Part shown: positions 14,561-23,849 of the stretch, in pieces
Numbering within the stretch: the first letter of the stretch is position 1
How the letters are laid out: each line of letters begins with the position of its first letter
Source of the DNA: REEB95 sp963785735
GTDB lineage: Bacteria; Pseudomonadota; Alphaproteobacteria; ATCC43930; CGMCC-115725
Assembly (NCBI GenBank): GCA_963785735.1
Contig: CAWAWJ010000002.1
Span: 124,001-188,000 of the forward strand
Direction of reading: 5' to 3'
DNA: 64,000 nt
Program-made: the position numbers and the translations under genes
Notes under the pieces: model-generated
Told to the model about the DNA's origin: nothing
Seen by the model: only the letters and a program-made list of their open reading frames with translations
Database searches by the model: none

Positions 14561-15016
14561 ATGCGCCACTTCGCCTCGATTGCCGAGCTCGTCCAGGCCG
14601 CCGGCGAGGAACTCGGCCAAAGTGAATGGGTTACGGTCAGCCAGGACATGATCAACCGCTTCGCCGAGGCGACCGGCGATTTCCAGTGGATTCACGTCGA
14701 CATCGCGCGCGCCAAGACGTCGCCTTTCGGCGGGACCGTGGCGCATGGCTATCTGACATTGGCGCTGGCGCCGCGGCTGATGGACCAGATCTATCGCGTC
14801 GACAATATCCGCCTCAGGATCAATTACGGCTGCAACAAGGTGCGCTTCACCGAGCCGGTGAAAAGCGGCGGCCGGGTGCGGCTCCATTTGAAACTCGTGA
14901 GCGTCAATCCGACGCCCAAGGGCGCGCGGGTCGTGACATCGGCCAGCTTCGAGCTCGAAGGCGCCAAGCGTCCGGCCTGCCTGGCCGAGCTGGTAGCCGT
15001 GCTGGTGCCAACCTGA
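14561..15016 (+). CDS. MaoC-family (R)-specific hydratase/dehydratase
   Basis: A 151-residue hot-dog-fold protein. The hydratase motif with catalytic Asp and His is in ATGDFQWIHVD, followed by SPFGGTVAHGYLTLAL. These are the hallmarks of MaoC-like enoyl-CoA hydratases close to the NodN branch. Such enzymes hydrate trans-2-enoyl-CoA or act on related thioesters; the exact substrate is unknown. The ATG at 14561 fits the usual N-terminus (FASIAELVQAAGEELG). A GTG at 14543 is also possible, and neither has a strong ribosome-binding site. The gene is divergent from metZ and convergent with an ABC permease four bases away. Confidence 0.85.
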   Translation: MRHFASIAELVQAAGEELGQSEWVTVSQDMINRFAEATGDFQWIHVDIARAKTSPFGGTVAHGYLTLALAPRLMDQIYRVDNIRLRINYGCNKVRFTEPVKSGGRVRLHLKLVSVNPTPKGARVVTSASFELEGAKRPACLAELVAVLVPT

Positions 15017-15019
15017 AGC

Positions 15020-15811
15020 TCAATCCTCGGCGGGCAGCGCGCTTTCGTGCCAATGCGCTAAGAGCCGGCGCGAGATCCAACTCAGAACTGCGAAAATCGT
15101 GACGCCGGTGAGCGACAGCAGCAGCAGCGCGGCAAAGAGCCGCGCGATTTCCAGCCGGTAGCCGGCCTCGAGGATGCGCGAGGCAAGCCCGGTTTCGGTG
15201 CCGCCGGTGCCGGCGACGAACTCGGCCACCACCGCGCCGATCAGCGCCAACCCGCCGCTGATGCGCACGCTGGCGAGAAAATACGGCAACGCGGATGGTA
15301 GCCGCAGATAGCGCAGCAATTGCCAGCGCGAGGCGCCGTAGAGCCGGAACAGATCGACCAGATTACGGTCTGCGCTATTGAGGCCCAGTGTCGTATTCGC
15401 GACGATAGGAAAAAACGCGACAAGCCAAGCGCAAACCAGCAAGGACAAAAAGACATCGTTGACCCAGATGATGATCAGCGGCGCGATCGCGACGATCGGC
15501 GTCACTTGCAGGATCACGGCATAAGGGAAAAGACTCAGTTCAAGGAGCCGAGACTGGGCGAACAAGATCGCCAGCAAGCCGCCGACAATGATCGCCGCGG
15601 CCAGCGCCGCCAGCGTTATCCGCAAGGTGACCAAAAGCGAGCCCATCAGGCTCGGCCCGTCGCGCCACAGCGTTTCCGCAACCAGCCACGGCCCGGGCAG
15701 GATATAGGGTGGAATCGCGTAGTGCCGCACCACCGCCTCCCACAGCGCGACGAACAACAGACCCACGATCACGGGCCCGGCGAAGCGCGCGAGCCGCGAA
15801 GAGAAGTTCAT
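15020..15811 (-). CDS. ABC transporter permease (SsuC/TauC type)
   Basis: A 263-residue inner-membrane permease with about six hydrophobic helices and the BPD-type EAA loop, YGASRWQLLRYLRLPSALP. The ATG at 15811 overlaps the stop of the ATPase gene (ATGA), so the two are coupled. It is the third gene of a binding protein-ATPase-permease operon. The family handles nitrate, sulfonate, taurine and pyrimidine-type substrates. The binding protein beside it belongs to the NMT1/THI5-like group, which favours a thiamine-precursor or similar heterocycle, but that is not certain. Confidence 0.87.
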   Translation of the reverse strand: MNFSSRLARFAGPVIVGLLFVALWEAVVRHYAIPPYILPGPWLVAETLWRDGPSLMGSLLVTLRITLAALAAAIIVGGLLAILFAQSRLLELSLFPYAVILQVTPIVAIAPLIIIWVNDVFLSLLVCAWLVAFFPIVANTTLGLNSADRNLVDLFRLYGASRWQLLRYLRLPSALPYFLASVRISGGLALIGAVVAEFVAGTGGTETGLASRILEAGYRLEIARLFAALLLLSLTGVTIFAVLSWISRRLLAHWHESALPAED

Positions 15812-16554
15812 GCGATCGCCCTGGTCAAATGATCCGAAACCACGCGGCAAATATCGTTATAAGGCGCCGACAAGCGCAGTCCCGAGTCGCGCGGCGCCGC
15901 GAAATTCACTTTCACCTCGGATGTCACGCGGCCGGGACGCTTGGCCATCACCACGATACGGCTCGACAGGAACACGGATTCGAACACGCTGTGGGTCACG
16001 AACACCACGGTGCAGCGGTGGCGGCGCCACAGCGCCAGCAGATCCTCGTTGAGCTTGGCGCGCGTGATTTCATCGAGCGCGGCGAAAGGCTCGTCGAGCA
16101 GTAAAAGCCGCGGTTCGGTCACCAGCGCCCGCGCGATCGACACGCGCATGCGCATGCCGCCCGAAAGTTCGCGCGGATAGGATTGTTCAAAACCCTGCAA
16201 CCCCACCGCTTCCAGTATCCCGGCGATGCGCGCCTGGGCTTCGCCGCGCGCTACACCCGCGAACCGCAAGGGCAGATAGACATTGTCCCAGACCTTGGCC
16301 CAGGGCATCAGCGTCGGTTCCTGGAAGACGAAGCCGATGCGGCTGGCGATGTCGCCCGCGCGCCAATCGAGCCTTCCCGCCGAGGGCGGCGTCAGACCGG
16401 CGATGATGCGCAAGAGCGTGCTCTTGCCGCAGCCCGAGGGACCGAGCACGCTCAGGAACTCGCCCTCGGCCACGCCGAGATCGACGCCGTCAAGCGCGGC
16501 CACCCCGTTGCGGAAGGATTTGCCGAGACCGGCGATGGTGACCAGATCCGCCAT
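15808..16554 (-). CDS. ABC transporter ATPase (SsuB/TauB type)
   Basis: A 248-residue nucleotide-binding subunit with Walker A GPSGCGKST, Q-loop FVFQEPTLMPW, signature LSGGMRMRVSIARAL, Walker B LLLLDEPFAALD and switch His in FVTHSVFES. It powers uptake by the adjacent permease. Its ATG follows the stop of the substrate-binding protein with no gap, and its own stop overlaps the permease start. The C-terminal extension (VNFAAPRDSGLRLSAPY) is usual for the nitrate/sulfonate/taurine-type ATPases. Confidence 0.92.
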   Translation of the reverse strand: MADLVTIAGLGKSFRNGVAALDGVDLGVAEGEFLSVLGPSGCGKSTLLRIIAGLTPPSAGRLDWRAGDIASRIGFVFQEPTLMPWAKVWDNVYLPLRFAGVARGEAQARIAGILEAVGLQGFEQSYPRELSGGMRMRVSIARALVTEPRLLLLDEPFAALDEITRAKLNEDLLALWRRHRCTVVFVTHSVFESVFLSSRIVVMAKRPGRVTSEVKVNFAAPRDSGLRLSAPYNDICRVVSDHLTRAIA

Positions 16555-17553
16555 CTACTTGCGCAAATCGAGACCGAAACCCTGATCGACGAAACGCGCG
16601 GTATAAGCTTGGCGGTAATCCATGTCCTTGGGATAGAGGCCTTGCTGCGCCATGACCTCGAAAAAGCCGCGCCAGCGCGCATCGGTCATGGCGCCGATAC
16701 CCAGACGCTGGGCATCGCCGCTGTCGATGACGCCATATTCCTTCATCTTGGCGGTGGCATAAGCCAGCAGATCGTCGGTTTCCTCTGGATTATCCTGTTT
16801 TATCAATGCGTTGGCCGGGCGTGCGTCGCCATAGAGATAACCGTACCAGCCTTCGATGCTGGCCTTGACGAAGCGTTGCACCAGATCGGGGTTCTGCGCG
16901 ACCAGCTTGGCCGAGGTCTCGAGAACTGAGCCATAGCTGGCATATCCCGAATCCGCGAGCAGGAAGACTTTGGGCTTGCCGCCGGCCTGCTCGATCAGGA
17001 ACGGCTCGCTGGTGAGATAGCCCTGCTGCACCGCCTGCGGGTTGGCGAGAAACGGCGCGACGTTGAAATTATAGGGCCGTATCTGGTCGTCGCTGTAACC
17101 GAACCTGGCCTTGAGAAACAGCCACCAGCCAACACGGCTGTCGGCGCTCAGCATCATCGGCTTGCCCTTGAGGGATACCAAGCTGTCGCCCGCGCCCTGA
17201 TGCGCGATCAACACCGTCGGATCCTTCTGGAAGAAGGCGGCGACCGCCACCATCGGGATCCGTTCCTTGACGAAGTTCATTGGCAAGAATGAATTCGAAA
17301 CGATCCCGAAATCGATGCGGCCGGCGGCGAGCAACTGGGCATGATTCACCTGCGGGCCACCCTGGCGCAACGTCACCTCGATGCCGTATTTGCGGTAGAT
17401 GCCAGCAGCGACCGCTTGATAATAGCCGCCATGTTCGGCCTCGGCCCGCCAATCAGTGCCCAGAGTCACTTGATCGAGCGCCGCGGCGCCATCCGCGTTT
17501 GCCATCGTGGCCAGCGCCAAGGCGATAGCGGCCGGTAGTAGTACTCTTCGCAT
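16555..17553 (-). CDS. ABC substrate-binding protein, NMT1/THI5-like
   Basis: A 332-residue periplasmic binding protein with a signal peptide (about 1-26; hydrophobic VLLPAAIALALATM). The mature protein opens with DQVTLGTDWRAEAEHGGYYQAV and GIYRKYGIEVTLRQGGP, the pattern of the NMT1/THI5-like group that binds thiamine pyrimidine precursors and related aromatic or sulfonate ligands. The ATG at 17553 is chosen because the signal peptide begins there. The unusual tryptophan pair in SRVGWWLFLKARFG may line the ligand site. It is the first gene of the three-gene operon. The ligand remains undetermined, as the group is heterogeneous. Confidence 0.82.
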   Translation of the reverse strand: MRRVLLPAAIALALATMANADGAAALDQVTLGTDWRAEAEHGGYYQAVAAGIYRKYGIEVTLRQGGPQVNHAQLLAAGRIDFGIVSNSFLPMNFVKERIPMVAVAAFFQKDPTVLIAHQGAGDSLVSLKGKPMMLSADSRVGWWLFLKARFGYSDDQIRPYNFNVAPFLANPQAVQQGYLTSEPFLIEQAGGKPKVFLLADSGYASYGSVLETSAKLVAQNPDLVQRFVKASIEGWYGYLYGDARPANALIKQDNPEETDDLLAYATAKMKEYGVIDSGDAQRLGIGAMTDARWRGFFEVMAQQGLYPKDMDYRQAYTARFVDQGFGLDLRK

Positions 17554-17703
17554 ATCGCAACCCCCTTGGCCCGATCCTGCGGCCATAGGGCCTTTTACCG
17601 CAATCGAAGCCCGAGCCGCGACAGCAAAGTCTGTCGCAAGGCTTTCTTCAACTTCTAGGGAGGTTTCTAGGGCTGGAATCGTTTCCAGGCGATTCGCGCG
17701 AAT

Positions 17704-18081
17704 TCAGCCAAATCCGGTGAAGGCCATGACGGATGCGGATTGAGCCAGCATCTCGGCGCGCGCGGCGAAAGCGCCGAGATTGTTGAAGGTTTCGCTGGTA
17801 TGGCGGCCTTCGTCCCAGAACACGGTGAGGAGAATATGTTTCGGCCTGCGGTCGGTGATGGCGAATAGCGCCCCGATGAGCGTCACTATGCTGAAGGCGG
17901 CGGCGCGCAATTCCACCGTCATGCTGCCGGAGCGCGCGGTGGCATGGATATAACCGAGATCGCACACCGCATGTTGGATCAAGGCGTCATTGGTGTTGCC
18001 GCGACCAAGCCGGAGGGCAAGCGATGCCACCGGCAGGATTTTGCCCCTATCATCGATGAGGATGTCCCCGACAGAACTCAT
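17704..18081 (-). CDS. hypothetical protein
   Basis: A 125-residue protein without signal peptide or clear membrane helix. Features are an N-terminal DDRGKILPVASLALRLGRG, a hydrophobic stretch AAFSIVTLIGALFAITDRRP that is probably a buried core, and a C-terminal helix-rich part with HTSETFNNLGAFAARAEML. No family is recognised. It lies between the ABC operon and the XRE regulator gene, on the same strand as both, with 144 bases to the regulator. Confidence 0.5.
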   Translation of the reverse strand: MSSVGDILIDDRGKILPVASLALRLGRGNTNDALIQHAVCDLGYIHATARSGSMTVELRAAAFSIVTLIGALFAITDRRPKHILLTVFWDEGRHTSETFNNLGAFAARAEMLAQSASVMAFTGFG

Positions 18082-18225
18082 CCTCCGCCTCGCCGACCAA
18101 CAAATCCGGCGGCGAGCATAACACTCATAGATTTTATAAGTTATATGTAATACACCTATTTATAGCATATCCAGGTATGTGGCCAACACCTAGAAAACAG
18201 AAAATAACCGATATGGAATGCAGAA

Positions 18226-18693
18226 TTAGGATGAATGCCGGGCGCTGCGGCGCGACATGGCTGAAGCGCCAACATCGGCGATACCCTTGGCCACTTGGAG
18301 CAGGTGATCGCGCACATTCTCGCTGGCGATGCCGCGGAAATCTCGCAGCAGATTGATTTCATCGCGCGACAGCCCAGCCCCATCCGTAGCCGGCGCAGTT
18401 GTCTGCAATTCGTCGAAGAAGAACGATACCGAATGGCCGAGCAGCTTGGCGGCCCGGAACAGACGGCTGGCCGATAAGCGATTCTCGCCATGCTCGTATT
18501 TCTGCACCGCCTGGAACGAGACGCCGATACCAAGACCGAGCTCTTCCTGGCTCATGCCCGCCATCATTCGGGCCTGCTTCAGGCGTCCGCCGACATGCAC
18601 GTCAATCGGATTGGGTCCGCGTTCGCGCACCGTGCGCCGATTGCGGATTGATCGACCAGACGTCGGGCGCGTTCGCGCCTTCGCGTCGGCCAT
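18226..18693 (-). CDS. XRE-family transcriptional regulator
   Basis: A 155-residue DNA-binding protein of a type common in alphaproteobacteria. A basic N-terminal tail is followed by an HTH_3 domain at about 33-90 (GGRLKQARMMAGMSQEELG, then VSFQAVQKYEHGENRLSASR). A spacer and a C-terminal helix pair (SRDEINLLRDFRGI, ENVRDHLLQVAKGIAD) typical of this subgroup follow. The AT-rich stretch 18110-18180 downstream and the AT-rich 18700-18840 region upstream may hold promoters. The target genes are unknown. Confidence 0.8.
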   Translation of the reverse strand: MADAKARTRPTSGRSIRNRRTVRERGPNPIDVHVGGRLKQARMMAGMSQEELGLGIGVSFQAVQKYEHGENRLSASRLFRAAKLLGHSVSFFFDELQTTAPATDGAGLSRDEINLLRDFRGIASENVRDHLLQVAKGIADVGASAMSRRSARHSS

Positions 18694-18818
18694 GACTCAT
18701 TCCCCCCGTAATAATCACCGAATCATCGCGCGGAGAGAGAATATCCGTGCCATGAGACGATTACCAGCGTTCGATCACGAATTCGTGATTATCAATTCGT
18801 TTTCAACGGGAACGCGAT

Positions 18819-19079
18819 TTACTTTTTACTTTCCGGCGGTTTTCTATCCGGCGGTGCGCCCGCCGCGTCGTCATAACCCTGGCGATTGCTGTAAAACACG
18901 AGCGCCATGAGCCCGGCGCCCAAGGCGAAGGTGGCGAGCCCTCCCAGCACCAGAGAGATCATGCCTTCGACGGAAATGGTGACGGCACCCAAGGCTATCC
19001 AGGCATAGACCGCAACCGAGACGGCCGCGAGCGACAGGAGGCTGGCGACCACAATGCCGAGCTTGCTCATGGCGGGCAT
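18819..19079 (-). CDS. two-helix membrane protein of unknown function
   Basis: An 86-residue protein with two hydrophobic helices (about 7-29, IVVASLLSLAAVSVAVYAWIA, and 40-62, MISLVLGGLATFALGAGLMAL) and a charged cytosolic tail ending in PPDRKPPESKK. The start could instead be the ATG four codons later (MSKLGIVV). No family is assigned. It is divergent from the cytosolic NMT1-like gene. Confidence 0.6.
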   Translation of the reverse strand: MPAMSKLGIVVASLLSLAAVSVAVYAWIALGAVTISVEGMISLVLGGLATFALGAGLMALVFYSNRQGYDDAAGAPPDRKPPESKK

Positions 19080-19200
19080 CTAATGCCTGCTGATGGGATA
19101 AAACAATGCCGCGTTTGAAATCTTTTTTTGCCATGGACGCTGTTAGGGGGATCGGGGACAATCGCAAAAGACGGCTCCTGCGGAGGATTTGGAGAAAACC

Positions 19201-20079
19201 ATGGGCAAATTCGTCATCGCGCCGCATTTCCGGCTTCATGAATGGGTCGCCGAAGAAAAAGGCTATTTCGCCGCCGAGGGCCTGGATTACGAATTCCGCG
19301 AGACCATGGATTCGAAGCAGGCGCAGGGGCACCAACTCGGCAACAAGGTCGGCGCTTTCCAGACCATCGAGAAGGGCCGCGCTTGCGATATCAGCGGCGC
19401 TTGCCACTGGACGGTCAATGTTGCGGCCTCGAAGGGCCATGCCAAGCTCTTTGCCGATGCTTATTCGATTTCGCCGGCCGGCGTATTCGTCGCGCCGGAA
19501 TCACCTATCAAGGCGCCTGGCGACTTGAAGGGCGTGCCGATCTCGGTCGGATATCAGTCGGGCAGCCATTATTCGACCATCCAGGCGCTCGAGCAGTATA
19601 TGCCCTTGAGCGACATCAAGCTCAGTTTCGCCGATGGGCTGCTGTTCAGCCGGATGGAGCAGTTGTTCGACCACAAGGTTCCAGCCGTGACTGTCTTCAG
19701 CGGGCCTTACTATTTCCTTGAGCAACTCGGGTTCCGCAAGATCATCGACGCCACCTTCATGATGGCCTCCATGATCAACGGCGATCCGGATCCCGAGGAT
19801 GTACGAAAATACTTTCGCGCCCTGCGCCGTGCCCAGCGTGACATCGATTTGCGGCCGGAGAAATATACCCACTACTACAAGAAAGAATTTCCTACGCGCT
19901 TCCACGACATGATGGACACGCGGCGGTGGGGCCCAGGCGAACGCATCGTGTTCGAGCCCTACACCAAGGAAGTGTTCGAGGATTCCTTCCGCTGGATCGC
20001 CGAACGTGGCATCTTCTCGGATGGCGAGATGGGCGCGGGCGTCTACGAGAACGCGGTGGTCTCGTTCGCGGCCGAATAG
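19201..20079 (+). CDS. cytosolic NMT1-like substrate-binding-type protein
   Basis: A 292-residue protein with the periplasmic-binding-protein fold of the NMT1/SsuA group (FRLHEWVAEEKGYFAAEGLDY, then FQTIEKGRACDISGACHWTVN, VPISVGYQSGSHYSTIQALE) but no signal peptide. The ATG at 19201 has GGAG eight bases upstream. A cytosolic member without its own permease or ATPase may act as an enzyme, as THI5 itself does for pyrimidine synthesis, or as a sensor. The His/Cys-rich GACHW and HYYKK segments could be relevant, but no reaction is claimed. It stands alone, 20 bases before the convergent tRNA-Lys gene. Confidence 0.7.
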   Translation: MGKFVIAPHFRLHEWVAEEKGYFAAEGLDYEFRETMDSKQAQGHQLGNKVGAFQTIEKGRACDISGACHWTVNVAASKGHAKLFADAYSISPAGVFVAPESPIKAPGDLKGVPISVGYQSGSHYSTIQALEQYMPLSDIKLSFADGLLFSRMEQLFDHKVPAVTVFSGPYYFLEQLGFRKIIDATFMMASMINGDPDPEDVRKYFRALRRAQRDIDLRPEKYTHYYKKEFPTRFHDMMDTRRWGPGERIVFEPYTKEVFEDSFRWIAERGIFSDGEMGAGVYENAVVSFAAE

Positions 20080-20104
20080 CGCCGAGGCCGCGCGGCGCGG
20101 GAAA

Positions 20105-20180
<76 letters not shown>

Positions 20181-20262
20181 ATACGGGAAGGCCGCGGTAT
20201 ATAACAAAGCGAGGCCGGCTTGTCGAGGAGCGCAGCACCGCCCAAACGCCAAACGCCCAGAT

Positions 20263-21411
20263 TTAATGCTCGACGTCGCCGTGGCGGCCGATACGCGTGT
20301 CGCGGTGGACATAGACGCTTATCAGCAGGCCGAAGCCGAACATCACCGTCAGCATCGATGTGCCGCCATAGGAAATGAGCGGCAACGGCACGCCCACCAC
20401 CGGAATGAGGCCTATCACCATCGCCGTGTTGATGAAGACGTAGAGGAAAATGTTGGTGGTGATGCCGAAAGCGAGCAGCTTGCCGAAATGGCTGCGGCTC
20501 CGGAAGGCGATGCCATAGCCATAGACAAAAACCAATGAATAGAGCGCGAGCAGCCCAAGCCCCCCCGCCAAGCCGAACTCCTCGGCCAGCATGGTGAAGA
20601 TGAAATCAGTCTGCCGTTCCGGCAGGAAATTGAGATGCGACTGAGTGCCCGCCAGGAAGCCCTTGCCGAAAGTGCCACCCGAGCCTATGGCGATCTTCGA
20701 TTGCAGGCTGTGATAGCCCGCGCCGAGCGGGTCGTTTTCGGGATCGAGGAAGGTGTAGATGCGGTTCTTCTGATAATCGCGCAAAAATCGCCAGGCGATC
20801 GGCCCGGCCGCGGCCGCACCGGCCAATATCAAGGCGAATTTCCACCACCGCACGCCGGCTAGGAAGAACATCGCGCCACCACCGAGAATCAGCATCACCG
20901 CCGTGCCGAGATCGGGCTGTTTCAGCACCAACAGGGCGGGCACCAGCACCAGCAGCGCCGGCACGATCAGCTTCGTGGGCTGGCCAACCTCCTCGGGCGT
21001 CAGGCTGTTGAAATAACGCGCCAGCGCCATGATGAGAGCGATCTTCATGAATTCCGAAGGCTGAAGTTGAATCAGTCCCAAATCGATCCAACGTTGCGCG
21101 CCCATGCCGACGGCGCCGCGCACTTGCACGGCGATGAGCAGCAGCAGGGTCAACGCATAGAAGGTATAGGCCGCGCGCAGCCACAGCCGGATATCGACCA
21201 CCGCCACCGCCAGCATCAGCAACGCGGCGACGGCATAACGCAGCAGCTGCCGCTCCGCCCAGGGTTGCCAACTGCCATTGGCGGCGGAATAGAGCATGGC
21301 GAAGCCGACACAGGCGATCCCCGTCACCAGTGCCACCAAAGTCCAATTGATATTAACGAGCTTGACCGCGAGGCTCTGTTCCGGCCGGGTGATGTCGTAG
21401 AACCAGCGCAT
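20263..21411 (-). CDS. rodA: rod-shape peptidoglycan polymerase RodA (SEDS family)
   Basis: A 382-residue inner-membrane glycosyltransferase with ten hydrophobic helices that polymerises lipid II during cell elongation, with PBP2. Marks of the SEDS family are GAQRWIDLGLIQLQPSEFMK, LKQPDLGTAVML, the NFLPERQTDFIFTMLAEEFG segment and the C-terminal GVPLPLISYGGTSML. It follows the PBP2 gene by 12 bases and is the last gene of the mreBCD-mrdA-rodA cluster. Length and layout are typical. Confidence 0.95.
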   Translation of the reverse strand: MRWFYDITRPEQSLAVKLVNINWTLVALVTGIACVGFAMLYSAANGSWQPWAERQLLRYAVAALLMLAVAVVDIRLWLRAAYTFYALTLLLLIAVQVRGAVGMGAQRWIDLGLIQLQPSEFMKIALIMALARYFNSLTPEEVGQPTKLIVPALLVLVPALLVLKQPDLGTAVMLILGGGAMFFLAGVRWWKFALILAGAAAAGPIAWRFLRDYQKNRIYTFLDPENDPLGAGYHSLQSKIAIGSGGTFGKGFLAGTQSHLNFLPERQTDFIFTMLAEEFGLAGGLGLLALYSLVFVYGYGIAFRSRSHFGKLLAFGITTNIFLYVFINTAMVIGLIPVVGVPLPLISYGGTSMLTVMFGFGLLISVYVHRDTRIGRHGDVEH

Positions 21412-21423
21412 TTTCGGTGAATC

Positions 21424-23316
21424 TCAGTTCTGCGCCAGGGTGGTGCCGCCGAACGGCTCGGCCGGAACACGCCGCGCCGGATCGCGCTTTTGCGCCATCG
21501 TCAGCAGGTCGCGGCAAATCGGCGCCGCCACCGCCGAGCCACCCTGCGCCTCGGCGCCGCCATGCTCGACCACCACGGCGCAGACATAGCGCGGATTACT
21601 GATGGGCGCGAAAGAGATAAACAAGGCGTGGTCGCGGTCTTTCCAGGGAACCTGGAGCCCTTTAAGCAGGCCGTGCTCGCGTTCGGCATCGCTGATGTGG
21701 CGAACTTGCGAAGTGCCCGACTTCCCGGCCATGGCCAGTCCTGGATCGGGGATGCGCGCGCCATAGGCGGTACCACCGGGCTCATTCACCACCGCCCCCA
21801 TGCCATCGGTCACCAGTTTCAGGTCCTTGAGCGATATCGCGAGCTCCGGAAAATCGATCTGGTCGACCGCGGCCTCAGGCGTGAAGATTCCGGCCTCGCG
21901 GGTGATCCGCGGCATCACGATGCGGCCAGTTGCAAGCCGCGCGGCGTATGTGGCGAGCTGCAAGGGGGTCGCCAGCACATAGCTCTGACCGATGCCGGCG
22001 CTGAGCGTCTCGCCCTGCTGCCAGGGCACTCCGAAGGTCGCCTTTTTCCAGGTTGAATTCGGAATCAGCCCCGGGCGTTCGCCGGGAATGTCGATGCCGA
22101 GCGCGCTGCCCATGCCGAAGCGCTTGGCCATCGCCGCGATGCGGTCGATGCCGGTGCGGCGCGACACCTCGAAGAAATAGACGTCACAGGAATGCTTGAT
22201 GCCATCGCGCAGATTCATGCTGCCGTGGCCGTTCTTCTGCCAGCAGTGGAACCGGATATTGCCGAAATCGTAATAGCCGGGGCAGGAGAAATGAGTATCG
22301 GGCGTGATCACCGCGGCCTCAAGCGCGGCCATCGCCACCACCGGCTTGAAGGTCGAACCCGGCGCGTAAGTGCCGCTGATCGCCTTGTTGCTGAGCGGAT
22401 TGAGCGGATTTTCTACCAGCGCCTGCCATTGCGCCGGCGTCAGGCCGGTGGCGAAGGCGCTGGGATCGAATCCCGGCGATGAGGCCATCGCCAGCACCTC
22501 GCCGGTCCAGGCGTCGAGCATCACGGCGGCGGCCGAGCCCTCGGCGGCGCAACGCCGCGCCGCCAGATCCTGAAGCGCCATGTCGATCGTCAGGACAACC
22601 TCCTGGCCCGACATGCCGTCCTCATGCGCCAGTTCGCGCACCACGCGGCCGAAGGCGTTGACCTCGACCTGGCTGGTGCCGGCCGTGCCGCGCAGTTCGA
22701 GATCGTAGGATTTCTCGACCCCGCTCTTGCCGATACGGAAATCCGGCAGCTCGACCAGCGGATCGTCGCTGTCCAACTCCTGTTCCGAGACCGCCGCAAC
22801 ATAGCCCACGACATGCGCGACGCTATTGACGAAAGGATAATTCCGGATCAAGCCCTGCTCGATCGACACGCCGGGAAGATCGAGCGAGTTGACATCGATG
22901 CGGGTCATTTCGTCCCAATTCATGTCTTCGCGAATTGCCACCGGGACAAAGCTGTGCTTGTTGCGGACGTCGCGCAACACGCGGCGGCGGTCGCTGTCGC
23001 TCAGCGGCACCAGCGTGGCGACGGCGTCGAGCGTCGAAGGAATATCGCCGGCCTGTTCGGCCACCAGCACGGCCCGGTAGGTGGGCCGGTTCACCGCCAG
23101 GGGCACGCCGAACCGGTCGACGATGCGCCCACGCGGCGGCGCCAGCAGGCGGATGTTGATCCGGTTCTCATCCGCCAACATGGCATAGCGGCTGGATTGG
23201 GCCACCTGCAGATAGTAGAGCCGTCCGGCGAGACTCCCCAACAATACGAGCTTGCCACCCGCGAGGAGCAGCGCCCGGCGGGTCAACATTTTGCTGCGGC
23301 TGGATTCGCGTTTCAT
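21424..23316 (-). CDS. mrdA: penicillin-binding protein 2 (elongation transpeptidase)
   Basis: A 630-residue class B penicillin-binding protein. One N-terminal membrane helix (about 14-32) is followed by the pedestal domain (PPRGRIVDRFGVPLAVNRPTYR). The transpeptidase domain has active serine motif GSTFKP (SXXK), SCD in KHSCDVYFFEV as the second motif and KSGTSQ as the third. It crosslinks glycan strands made by RodA during lateral wall growth and is the target of mecillinam-type beta-lactams. It lies four bases from mreD and 12 from rodA. Confidence 0.95.
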   Translation of the reverse strand: MKRESSRSKMLTRRALLLAGGKLVLLGSLAGRLYYLQVAQSSRYAMLADENRINIRLLAPPRGRIVDRFGVPLAVNRPTYRAVLVAEQAGDIPSTLDAVATLVPLSDSDRRRVLRDVRNKHSFVPVAIREDMNWDEMTRIDVNSLDLPGVSIEQGLIRNYPFVNSVAHVVGYVAAVSEQELDSDDPLVELPDFRIGKSGVEKSYDLELRGTAGTSQVEVNAFGRVVRELAHEDGMSGQEVVLTIDMALQDLAARRCAAEGSAAAVMLDAWTGEVLAMASSPGFDPSAFATGLTPAQWQALVENPLNPLSNKAISGTYAPGSTFKPVVAMAALEAAVITPDTHFSCPGYYDFGNIRFHCWQKNGHGSMNLRDGIKHSCDVYFFEVSRRTGIDRIAAMAKRFGMGSALGIDIPGERPGLIPNSTWKKATFGVPWQQGETLSAGIGQSYVLATPLQLATYAARLATGRIVMPRITREAGIFTPEAAVDQIDFPELAISLKDLKLVTDGMGAVVNEPGGTAYGARIPDPGLAMAGKSGTSQVRHISDAEREHGLLKGLQVPWKDRDHALFISFAPISNPRYVCAVVVEHGGAEAQGGSAVAAPICRDLLTMAQKRDPARRVPAEPFGGTTLAQN

Positions 23317-23320
23317 CGGC

Positions 23321-23842
23321 TTAAGTTTCGCCCGTCGGCACCGTGCGATGCGCCAGAGCCAGGAGATAGCTGCCGATGGGGAAGCAGGCGACGGTGATCG
23401 CCGCCTGGAAGATGAACAGGCGCGGCCGCAGCGGCGTGAATTGCATCAAGCTGACGAACGCCCATTCGAACAGGAAACACACCGATGCAAGCACCAGAAA
23501 CCCGAGCCACAGTACCAGAAATGGGCGCTCGAAAAACAAGCGCCGCTGGCTCAGCACTGCGGTTCGCGCCAGCAAGAAAATCAGCGCGGACAAGCCGACA
23601 AAAGGCGTGCCGTTAAGGAGATCGAGGAATAGGCCAATGCCGAATACCGCACTCAGGGGCAGCAGATCAGGGCGATAGATCGTCCAATGGAACACGGCCA
23701 TCAGTGCGAAGCTGGGCGCAATTGAGCCGAAACCCGGAATGTGGAAGGGTAGCATCGAGACGATCACGAACAGCAGCGTACTGAGAACCGGAACCAGCCT
23801 GGTCACCGTGCCAAAATCACGCTGCCGAAGGGCGGGGGTCAT
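23321..23842 (-). CDS. mreD: rod shape-determining protein MreD
   Basis: A 173-residue inner-membrane protein with five or six hydrophobic helices. The pattern FHIPGFGSIAPSFALMAVFHWTI resembles MreD, as do GIGLFLDLLNGTPFVGLSAL and the length. The ATG at 23842 is used because the open frame upstream overlaps mreC and is low-complexity. MreD helps connect cytoplasmic MreB with MreC and the PBP2-RodA synthase. Sequence conservation in this family is low, so the gene order mreB-mreC-here-mrdA is the strongest support. Confidence 0.88.
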   Translation of the reverse strand: MTPALRQRDFGTVTRLVPVLSTLLFVIVSMLPFHIPGFGSIAPSFALMAVFHWTIYRPDLLPLSAVFGIGLFLDLLNGTPFVGLSALIFLLARTAVLSQRRLFFERPFLVLWLGFLVLASVCFLFEWAFVSLMQFTPLRPRLFIFQAAITVACFPIGSYLLALAHRTVPTGET

Positions 23843-23849
23843 GCCTCCC

